From Bacillota bacterium (GTDB taxonomy: Bacteria > Bacillota > Clostridia > Acetivibrionales > DTU013), in the NCBI GenBank assembly GCA_023426125.1, contig JAFABI010000087.1, positions 168,047-232,046 of the forward strand: a stretch of 64,000 nt of DNA, given 5' to 3'. The notes below the pieces were generated by a model that did not search any database, had not been told where the DNA came from, and worked only from the letters and a program-made list of their open reading frames with translations. Positions 7,804 through 15,036 of the stretch are shown one piece after another; the first letter of the stretch is position 1; each line of letters starts with the position of its first letter. Both the position numbers and the translations under genes were made by a program.

Positions 7804-9339
7804 GTGGAAACAAAAATGGCTTTTCAAAGGAATTTTCTAATATTCAATACGGAAGACTCCGGCTTCGGAGCCGGTCAAAAACCATCGGGACACGTCAGAA
7901 TCGAAGTCAGGGACGGGAAGGGCAAGCTCTGGTCTTCGGTTCAGAATCTGGCTCCAGGGGATGGGAGATTGCTATATAAGCTTTATCTTGTAAAAGCAGG
8001 AAAGGAACCGGCTACGGCGGTATGCGCCGGAATACTGGGGTTGCGGCAAAACAAGGCGGAGCTGGAGTGGGCGTTTGATCCATCCAACGTATACGGATCC
8101 GGGTATGGAATCTCTGAATTTGATGTATTTGCCATATTGGCGGAATATTCGGACAGGGACAACACCCGTATCGTTTGTCCGCTTGCAGCATACAGGAACA
8201 AAGGAACAGAATGGAGAAAGAAGCTTGACAGGCTGGTTTATGCCCAGAATAAAATGCCTCCCCAGAAGCTGCCGGGCAAAGAATACATAGCACCTTATAC
8301 AAAGCCGGCAGAAGAGTACATAACGCCGATAATGACGCCTGCGACAAAGAACAATTATGCCGGGGAGGAAAACGCCTACAAGGAAGCGGAAAACAGTTAT
8401 CCGAAAGAAGAAAACGCCAATCAGGAAATGGAAAACAGTTATCTGGAAGCGGAAAATAACACATATCAAGAAGCGGAAAATAGTTATCAGGAAGAAAACA
8501 CATACCAGGAAGCTGAAAACTTTTATTATGAAGAAAACAACTATCCACAGGCAGAGAATATTTATAACGAGGCACCCAAAAATAAGTTCACGCCTCCGGA
8601 AAACTACCCGGGTGAAAACATAAATGCAATGCCCGTACAATTTCAGCAGCATGGGATTCATATGCCGCTGCAGGAGGTAAACAAACAGGCCGAAGAAAAT
8701 CCGGTGCAAACACCGCCTCCGTACTTTAATCAAATGAATCCACAGACTGCGCCGGTGCAAGTCCCACAGGCCGCGCCGGTTCAAGTCCCGCGGACCGCAG
8801 CCAATCTGGACAGCAACTGCCTCTACATGAATGGAAACATGTGTGGCATGTACGTAAATACGGGAGGCCCAAGCCCCTGTGATACCTGTCAGATACATAC
8901 GCATCCCAGAAACGGCAATAAAGAGGAAAAGAAGGGTGATCTATATCGATTAAAAGACCTGCTGGACAGGAACTTTGAGCAGGATGACCCTTTTCAAACA
9001 AAACGCAGCGATTATAGGTGGTGGAAGGTTGCCAACCCTGTAAACCTGAACAATATCCTTTATCAATGCAATATAAGGTCTCCCTTGCTGTTCAATCCCC
9101 TGGTAATGATGGCCCATTTCAAATACAGGTATCTTGAAATAGGGATATTTACCGACCGGGTGAGAAAGCGGGAATATGTCGTCTGCGGCATTCCCGGAAT
9201 GCATATGATTGACAAAAAGCCTTTCGGGGAAATGTGCAAATGGGTTCAGGCGGAAGGAAGCAGGCCCAAATATGGAGGATTCGGTTACTGGATCGTATAC
9301 CTGGATCCCGTCACAGGAAAGATATTGAGCCTGAAGTAA
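7804..9339 (+). CDS. Unknown protein with acidic Asn/Glu/Tyr repeat linker
   Basis: 511 aa. Three parts are visible: an N-terminal domain (about 1-150) of beta character, a long repetitive linker (about 180-330) built from variants of ENSYxEAE and then Gln/Pro-rich sequence, and a C-terminal domain (about 340-511) with a Cys-rich start (CLYMNGNMCGMY, CDTCQIH) and several Trp/Tyr motifs. No signal peptide or membrane helix is seen. An ATG at 7798 touches the GAGGGGG site, so GTG at 7804 (six-base spacing) is preferred. I do not recognise the family; a scaffold or spore-associated role is speculation. Confidence 0.75.
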   Translation: METKMAFQRNFLIFNTEDSGFGAGQKPSGHVRIEVRDGKGKLWSSVQNLAPGDGRLLYKLYLVKAGKEPATAVCAGILGLRQNKAELEWAFDPSNVYGSGYGISEFDVFAILAEYSDRDNTRIVCPLAAYRNKGTEWRKKLDRLVYAQNKMPPQKLPGKEYIAPYTKPAEEYITPIMTPATKNNYAGEENAYKEAENSYPKEENANQEMENSYLEAENNTYQEAENSYQEENTYQEAENFYYEENNYPQAENIYNEAPKNKFTPPENYPGENINAMPVQFQQHGIHMPLQEVNKQAEENPVQTPPPYFNQMNPQTAPVQVPQAAPVQVPRTAANLDSNCLYMNGNMCGMYVNTGGPSPCDTCQIHTHPRNGNKEEKKGDLYRLKDLLDRNFEQDDPFQTKRSDYRWWKVANPVNLNNILYQCNIRSPLLFNPLVMMAHFKYRYLEIGIFTDRVRKREYVVCGIPGMHMIDKKPFGEMCKWVQAEGSRPKYGGFGYWIVYLDPVTGKILSLK

Positions 9340-9400
9340 GGGGCAAAATATAAAGAATGCGAACTTATTGACGGAGTCAGGGAATGTCCCCTGACTTCGT

Positions 9401-9829
9401 CGGACGCGCAATGCGCGCCCCTACAATGTACGCTATCCTGTCATAGCCCGTTATCTCTGTAGGGGCGGCCATTGGCCGTCCTTCCAAGATAGCAACGTGT
9501 GAAGGGATTTGTACGAGCTAAGGTGGATAGCTCCCTGGCTGTCATTGCGAGGAGTCCTGCGACGCGGCAATCTCAACTTCCAGCAAGGATAGCATCATTG
9601 AGATTGCTTCACTCCACTTATGTTCCGCTCGCAATGACAGGGTGTCAAGGGGTGTCAACACCCCGTCTCCTTGACACCCCCGGACGCGCAATGCGTGCCC
9701 CTGCAGTCGATTTACATCCTCATGTCAATGTACCTGTCCCCTTGACCTGTTCCCTGACTCTGTCGGACGCGCAATGCGTGCTCCTACAGCCGATTTACAT
9801 CCTCATGTCAATGTACCTGTCCCCTTGAC
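9401..9829. repeat. Cluster of interspersed intergenic repeats
   Basis: The 700-bp gap after the unknown protein holds several repeat types. CGGACGCGCAATGCG starts at 9401, 9681 and 9764; the last two head 66-bp near-identical direct repeats (9681-9746 and 9764-9829). TGTAGGGGCGGCCATTGG near 9460 is the inverted partner of the 9401 copy. At 9541-9642 GTCATTGCGAGGAG and CTCGCAATGACAGG bound another palindromic repeat. No coding signal is convincing here. Confidence 0.75.
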
Positions 9830-10039
9830 ATGACACGCTGTTAGTGCACATAATCCAAACCATTGTGTAATATCCAAAAATTCTGCATTATTCCAGACTG
9901 TATGACAGAATAGCATGACTTTTGGCTTCCAATAACTGCATAATATTGACATCCAGCTGTTTTAGCGATACTATTATAGTTGAGTGTTACTCTCTATCAT
10001 ATAGTATAAAATATTACACAATGCAGAGGTGATCGCTGG

Positions 10040-10618
10040 ATGTCGGGAAATATTAACAAAGAAACTCTTCTTATGCTGGCTGATAAAATCATCGGCAGGG
10101 ATGACCAGGTGAAAATCGCTACCCTTAGCGATGAACTTACCATTTCACAGGTGGTAAAATTCTTTGAGCGCCAGGGGAGAAGCTTTACCAAAACCATGAT
10201 ACAAAATTATGTGAGGGTAGGCGTTTTACCGCCGCCAGTAGACAAAAGGTATTATACGAAGAATCATCTCGTACTGTTGACCTTGATAGACAATCTTAAA
10301 GCAATCTATTCCCTGGAGGAAATCAAGACTGTGCTCATACCCATACGGAACAATCCTGATTTGTTTGAAGATGATATTATCAAAGCCACAGACGTTTATA
10401 AGAACTACCTTGCCATGAGGAAGGAAACCCTTGATCAATGGAAAAAATCTCTACCCGCCATGTTTGATAAAATAAACAAGCTGATCCAGGAGGATCAGAT
10501 AAAGGACAGCGAGAAAAACACCGCTTTAGCCTTTATGATTTCTCTCACCATTATGGCGGATACGATTGCAATGAGAGACCTGATAACAGAAATCAGCAAA
10601 GAACATATCAAAGGATAA
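10040..10618 (+). CDS. DUF1836 protein, MerR-like regulator
   Basis: 192 aa. The N-terminal half (about 28-100) has the MerR-like winged-helix pattern of DUF1836: LTISQVVKFF, then VGVLPPPVDKRYYTKNHLVLL. The C-terminal half is helical with no membrane segment. Such proteins are presumed DNA-binding regulators of unknown targets in Firmicutes. It lies alone between the repeat cluster and the flotillin pair, so its targets cannot be guessed. Start supported by AGAGGTGATCG before the ATG. Confidence 0.8.
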   Translation: MSGNINKETLLMLADKIIGRDDQVKIATLSDELTISQVVKFFERQGRSFTKTMIQNYVRVGVLPPPVDKRYYTKNHLVLLTLIDNLKAIYSLEEIKTVLIPIRNNPDLFEDDIIKATDVYKNYLAMRKETLDQWKKSLPAMFDKINKLIQEDQIKDSEKNTALAFMISLTIMADTIAMRDLITEISKEHIKG

Positions 10619-10847
10619 AAAAATGAGAAACACCAAGATATATTAAGGTATATGGAGCAAATTGAACATAAAGGCATAAAAAGCGACAATGTTTCTGTGT
10701 CAGGAATTCTTTGCAGAGGTCTTATACTTGAAATATGAGGTAGAGTGTGGTAATATAATATATGTTATGTAAGTGCACGATACATAGAGTTACACACAAT
10801 ATTTTTGATGTAATAACTGACTGCAGCCGGTAAATTACTTATTTAGT

Positions 10848-10875
10848 TTTACTGTGCATCCAAATATGCTATAAT
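10848..10875 (+). promoter_or_regulatory. Promoter of the NfeD/flotillin pair
   Basis: TTTACT (10848-10853), 16-bp spacer, perfect TATAAT (10870-10875), about 30 bp before the NfeD-like start. It looks sigma-A-like; no sigma-W box is evident, unlike the Bacillus yuaF operon. Confidence 0.5.
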
Positions 10876-10904
10876 GGATGTGCAGATAGAAAGGAGGGTG
10901 GTAT

Positions 10905-11510
10905 ATGCTTTTTATTTTTATAGGTTGTCTAACCTTCGGGGTTGCGTTCTCCATCCTATCCGTTTTTCTTGGTCACGGGCACGGAAGCTTTGACCATGGC
11001 GGAGGGGTTGACGGAGCTCATTCCGGAGTGGATTCAGCCGATGTGCCGTCCCCCTTGAATCCATTAGTACTATCAAGTGCGATTACAGCCTTTGGAGCGG
11101 TCGGACTGATTGCCAAGACCGGTTTTGCCATGGGGGACCTGCTGAGCACCATTGTTTCCCTGGGCTTTGCCGGAATCATAGGTGCCATTATGTTCTTCGG
11201 AGTCGTGAAGTTCATGTACGGTTCCCAGTCAAATTCAGTATTTTCATTGTCCGATCTGGTGGATACCGAGGCTGAGGTGTTGACGCCGATTCCTGAAAAA
11301 GGACTTGGAGAGGTCGCTTATATTATCAATGGTATCCGATATACTCTGCCTGCCAGATCACTTGCAGGGGAGGAAGTACAGCGCGGCTCAACCGTTTTAA
11401 TCAGGGAAGTCGCAAATAATGTCGCACTGGTACAAAAGAAAATCAGCCTCGACGAGTTGAGCGAATATGAGGCCGAAGAACAAAAAAAACGCGGAAAGAT
11501 TGAAAATTAA
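10905..11510 (+). CDS. NfeD-like membrane protein (YuaF type)
   Basis: 201 aa. N-terminal hydrophobic segment, a Gly/His/Asp-rich loop (GHGHGSFDHGGG near 24-35), two further membrane helices (about 55-110) and a C-terminal OB-fold NfeD domain (about 120-180). NfeD-like proteins pair with flotillins in membrane microdomains; Bacillus YuaF-FloT is the model. The flotillin gene starts 90 bp downstream, matching this arrangement. AAGGAGGGTGG precedes the ATG. Confidence 0.88.
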   Translation: MLFIFIGCLTFGVAFSILSVFLGHGHGSFDHGGGVDGAHSGVDSADVPSPLNPLVLSSAITAFGAVGLIAKTGFAMGDLLSTIVSLGFAGIIGAIMFFGVVKFMYGSQSNSVFSLSDLVDTEAEVLTPIPEKGLGEVAYIINGIRYTLPARSLAGEEVQRGSTVLIREVANNVALVQKKISLDELSEYEAEEQKKRGKIEN

Positions 11511-11600
11511 TTCTAAAGGGGATTGTTCCGGCCTGGGAAAAGGTGCTGCCTGTTCTTAAGAAGCGGTATGTCCCCTAAAATTAAAAGGGAGGTATGATTC

Positions 11601-13016
11601 ATGGGTTACGGTATTCCTGTCCTAGCAGCCATTTTATTCGTGGTAGTAATTTTTATCCTGATCTCGGTTTTTGTCGGCAGGTATGTAAAGGTAGGCCCCG
11701 ATGAGGCTTTGATCGTATCAGGCCGCAAGAAAAAACTTTCCACCGGGCAGGTTGTCGGTTTTAGAATTGTCCGAGGCGGAGCTACTTTTGTATGGCCTAT
11801 TCTTGAAATCTCAAAGACCATTTCCTTACGAATAATGCCTTTGGATGTAAATTCAAGCGCATATACTTCACAGGGAGTCCAGGTCACAGTTGACGGAATA
11901 GCCCAGGTCAAGATCGATTCCAGCCAGGAAGCTATTGCAACAGCTGCAGAGCAGTTCCTAAGCCATAAGGAGGAAGAGATTAAAAGAATCGCCACACAAA
12001 CACTGGAAGGCCATTTGCGTTCCATTGTAGGAAACCTGACGGTGGAAGAAATTAACCAGAACAGGGACGCCTTTGCACAGAAGGTTCAGGAACTGGCTGC
12101 AGGAGACCTTGCCAACATGGGCTTGAAAATTATTTCCTTTACCATAAGGGAAATAGCAGACAAGAACGGTTACCTGGAGAGCCTTGGCAAAGCACAGATA
12201 GCAAGAGTGCAAAGAGATGCCGTCATAGGTCAGGCAGAAGCAAAAAGAGATGCTGATATAAGGAGTGCTGAAGCAATGCAAGCCGGCCAGACCGCGAAGT
12301 TTCTTGCCGAGACAAAGGTTGCGGAAGCCAACAGGGACAAGGAAATGAAGGTAGCCGATTATCAGGCGGCCATCAATGAAAGAAAGGCCGAAGCAGACCT
12401 TTCCTATGACAAAAAGAAATATGTCATTCAGCAGGAAGTTGAAAGTGAGGCAATGCAGGTTGAGATCGTTAAAAAGCAGAAGGGAATCGAGCTGCAGGAA
12501 CAGGAAGCCCTCAGGAAGGAAAAGGAACTGGATGCCATGGTAAGGAAGCCTGCCGAGGCTGAAAGATTTAAAACGGAAGTCAGTGCTGAAGCGGACAGGG
12601 TAAAGAGGTCCAAGGAAGCGGAAGCCCAATCCTATACCATCAAGGCAGAAGGACTGGCAAAAGCAGAAGCCATAAAGGCTGCCGGTCTTGCTGAAGCCGA
12701 GATAATCAAGGCAAAAGGTGAAGCGGAAGCCGCAGCTCTCAGCAAGAAGGCGGAAGCTTACAAGCAGTTCAACGACGCTGCCATGGCGCAGATGGTAATC
12801 GAAAAGCTGCCGGACATAGCCGGCGCTATTGCACAACCTCTTTCGAAGACGGAAAAGATCGTGATGATCGGGGATTCGGGGGCATCGAAGATAACAAAGG
12901 ACATTACCAACATTCTGGCTCAGCTGCCTGAAACGGTAAAAGGCCTTACAGGTGTGGATATTACAAACATAATCAAGAATTATGCAGGGGAAGTAAAAGC
13001 GGACAAAACGGAATAA
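11601..13016 (+). CDS. floT: Flotillin-like protein FloT
   Basis: Scaffold of functional membrane microdomains. 471 aa: an N-terminal membrane segment (about 5-27), an SPFH/band 7 domain (about 28-190) and a long Ala/Glu/Lys-rich coiled-coil flotillin domain (about 195-400) with the typical repeated AEA motifs, then a C-terminal helical tail. GGGAGGTATGATTC precedes the ATG. It is paired with the upstream NfeD-like gene. Any effect on signalling or sporulation in this organism is inferred from Bacillus. Confidence 0.95.
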   Translation: MGYGIPVLAAILFVVVIFILISVFVGRYVKVGPDEALIVSGRKKKLSTGQVVGFRIVRGGATFVWPILEISKTISLRIMPLDVNSSAYTSQGVQVTVDGIAQVKIDSSQEAIATAAEQFLSHKEEEIKRIATQTLEGHLRSIVGNLTVEEINQNRDAFAQKVQELAAGDLANMGLKIISFTIREIADKNGYLESLGKAQIARVQRDAVIGQAEAKRDADIRSAEAMQAGQTAKFLAETKVAEANRDKEMKVADYQAAINERKAEADLSYDKKKYVIQQEVESEAMQVEIVKKQKGIELQEQEALRKEKELDAMVRKPAEAERFKTEVSAEADRVKRSKEAEAQSYTIKAEGLAKAEAIKAAGLAEAEIIKAKGEAEAAALSKKAEAYKQFNDAAMAQMVIEKLPDIAGAIAQPLSKTEKIVMIGDSGASKITKDITNILAQLPETVKGLTGVDITNIIKNYAGEVKADKTE

Positions 13017-13045
13017 TCCGGATGACCGTAAAACGACAAGATATG

Positions 13046-13078
13046 AGGAACTGTAGAAATGCAGTTCCTTTTATTTTG
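13046..13078 (+). terminator. Terminator after floT
   Basis: AGGAACTG/CAGTTCCT stem with an 8-nt loop, followed by TTTATTTT. Confidence 0.85.
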
Positions 13079-13173
13079 CTTCAATTCGTAATTAAAGTTA
13101 TTTTGTTCAATTCTATGTTTTTTTGGCGAAATATAGTATAATGGTGAGGGAATGTACGTCTTCCTTTAAAGGG

Positions 13174-13453
13174 TTGAACAACGTCACAGTCCCCCTCCTC
13201 ATAGGTGGGGGTAACCGATTGAAAAAGCTGTCAGTGGTGGGTAGCGGCCCCCAACTGACGTTGTTCAAACGCCACGTATAGGCGTGGGGCACGAAGTGTA
13301 GCGCAGGGCGAATTCATTTCGTCCGCAGCGAGGGGGTATGGGGGCATGCCCCCATTGGAAATTAAACAACGTCACAGTCCCCCTCCTCATAGGTGGGGGT
13401 AGCCGATTGAAAAAGCTGTCAGTGGTGGGTAGCATGCCCCCATTGGAAATTGA
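13174..13453. repeat. Repeat family C, one full and one internally deleted copy in tandem
   Basis: The full copy (13174-13363) begins with a module bounded by a perfect 13-bp inverted repeat, TTGAACAACGTCA (13174-13186) and TGACGTTGTTCAA (13256-13268). It continues with a hairpin (CGCCACGTATAGGCG), GCGCAGGGCGAATTCATTTC and a GGGGGCATGCCCCC palindrome. The second copy (about 13365-13453) repeats the start and end but lacks the middle. A third copy lies at 20641-20832. It fills the floT-zapA gap; a -10-like TATAAT at 13137 stands just before it. Confidence 0.9.
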
Positions 13454-13503
13454 AAGCATGCCAGTAACTCGAAATACCTGCCGGGAGGAAGCTGATTTTT
13501 GTT

Positions 13504-13911
13504 ATGGGGAAGAATAAGGTTGAGGTGAAAATAGCCGGTAAGGACTATACCATTTTAGGTACGGAGTCTGAAGAGTATATCCAGAAGATTGGTCTTTACA
13601 TCGACAGGAAAATGAACGAGGTAATGCGGTCCAACAGCAAGCTGAGTACATCCATGGCTGCCGTGCTCACGGCCATGAACGTAGCGGATGATTATTTCAA
13701 ATGCTACGAAAACGAGTCTCTATTGAAAAAGGAACTGAAAAAGCTTCACGAGGAATTAAGCGAAATAAAGGAAGAGAAGAAGAGGCTTTCTGAAGAAAAC
13801 TCCGCCATCGGCAGCAATAATTCGAACCTTAAGCTGGAATTGGCCAAAAGGGAGGCCGAACTCCGCGAAGTGAGAAATTCCCTTGAAAAAGCAACCCGGC
13901 AAAGGCCATAA
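13504..13911 (+). CDS. zapA: Cell division protein ZapA
   Basis: 135 aa FtsZ-ring stabiliser. The N-terminal ZapA domain (about 1-85) shows the usual V..I.G..Y.I...E..EYI pattern and a helix with MAAVLTAMNVADDY; a coiled coil follows (about 85-130), longer than in minimal ZapA. The GGGAGG site at 13483 is 15 bases before the ATG, so an ATT at 13495 is a conceivable alternative start. It is followed by a strong terminator. Confidence 0.9.
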   Translation: MGKNKVEVKIAGKDYTILGTESEEYIQKIGLYIDRKMNEVMRSNSKLSTSMAAVLTAMNVADDYFKCYENESLLKKELKKLHEELSEIKEEKKRLSEENSAIGSNNSNLKLELAKREAELREVRNSLEKATRQRP

Positions 13912-13996
13912 TTGCCGGGAGCCCGGATAAGTGGTTTTAATAAATGCATAGATGCACTGGTTTGCGCCGGATATCTGTAAATACAAACCGAAGGAT

Positions 13997-14037
13997 CGCT
14001 TTTCCCTGCCCATGGAAAAAAGCGGTTTTTTATTTTT
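13997..14037 (+). terminator. Terminator after zapA
   Basis: CGCTTTTCC pairs with GGAAAAAAGCG (one bulge), followed by GTTTTTTATTTTT. Confidence 0.85.
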
Positions 14038-14133
14038 GGCGGCCGCCGGACAGAGTGCATAGAACCCAGCGGGGCCTTATCTACGGAAAAACGATGGTAA
14101 ATGAATAAGGACGTATATGGAGAAGATATTCGT

Positions 14134-15018
14134 ATGGTTGACAAATTAAGAATGATTTTTATATTCATCGACGGCTTTGGCCTTGGCGAAAGGGATGCCG
14201 CCAGGAATCCCATCCATGCTGCCGACACGCCGGCCCTGGACTACATTTTCAGCAAATACGGCGTCATCGCTGCCGATGCGTCTTTGGGTGTACCTGGCCT
14301 GCCGCAGAGCGCAACCGGGCAGACTGCCATCGTGACGGGGGTGAATGCGCCGATGCTTTTAGGAAGGCATCTGAATGCGCAGCCTTCCGTCACCTTGAAA
14401 AAAGTGATCTGTGAGGACAATATTTTTAAAAGGCTTATAAAGGAAGGACTTACAGTTACAAATGCCAACGTTTACAGGCAGGAATATCTGGATAAGATGA
14501 ACGATCCTTCCGAGAAACGCTACAAGCCTTCCGTTTCCTCCGTTATGACCATGTCGGCCGGCCTGCCCTTCAGAAAGGTTGAGGATTATCGAAACGGGAA
14601 GGGCGTTTATCATGATATAACGGGTAAAATTATTATCGAGAGCGGATATGACGAAGAAATTATTACGCCCGCGGAAGCGGCTTACAGGCTTTATTCCATA
14701 AGCAGGGAGTATGATTTTACTTTTTTTGAGCATTTTATGACAGATATGATCGGCCATAAAATGGATATGGCCCTTGCCATAGAGGAAATAGAGCTGCTGG
14801 ACGCCTTTATCGGCGAAGTGTTGAAGCTGGCTGATCCGGAAAAGGACGTTGTTTTTATAACCAGCGACCATGGAAATATTGAGGATATTACGGTGAAAAC
14901 ACATACGATGAACAAAGTGCCTGTGATTATCCTTGGAGGAAACAGCAGGGACAGAACTGTCAAGATCCGGTCATTACTGGATATAATGCCTGCAGTGCTT
15001 GAGATATTTGGTTTGTAG
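14134..15018 (+). CDS. Alkaline-phosphatase-superfamily metalloenzyme (phosphoglycerate mutase-like)
   Basis: About 294 aa from the ATG at 14134, or 305 aa from 14101; the later start is preferred because of a GGAG 11 bases upstream and because the enzyme core begins at once (IFIDGFGLG). Motifs of the metalloenzyme clan are visible: the first Asp in FIDG, a nucleophile region SATGQT, an H-x-x-D segment (GHKMD), and SDHGN with a following His. It is shorter than cofactor-independent phosphoglycerate mutase (about 510 aa) and lacks its inserted domain. The substrate is unknown; it could act on phosphate esters. Confidence 0.8.
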   Translation: MVDKLRMIFIFIDGFGLGERDAARNPIHAADTPALDYIFSKYGVIAADASLGVPGLPQSATGQTAIVTGVNAPMLLGRHLNAQPSVTLKKVICEDNIFKRLIKEGLTVTNANVYRQEYLDKMNDPSEKRYKPSVSSVMTMSAGLPFRKVEDYRNGKGVYHDITGKIIIESGYDEEIITPAEAAYRLYSISREYDFTFFEHFMTDMIGHKMDMALAIEEIELLDAFIGEVLKLADPEKDVVFITSDHGNIEDITVKTHTMNKVPVIILGGNSRDRTVKIRSLLDIMPAVLEIFGL

Positions 15019-15036
15019 GAGGTTTATGATACGCGG

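Noticed and set aside
7972..8904. 310-aa minus-strand ORF
   Set aside because: Shadow of the repetitive linker of the plus-strand protein; composition is biased (Arg, Phe, Ile) and it lacks a ribosome site.
11958..12836. 292-aa minus-strand ORF
   Set aside because: Lies antisense to the Ala/Glu/Lys-rich flotillin coiled coil, which produces long open antisense frames; no recognisable domain.
13265..13459. 64-aa minus-strand ORF considered as a transposase remnant
   Set aside because: It lies inside repeat C and shows no transposase motif.
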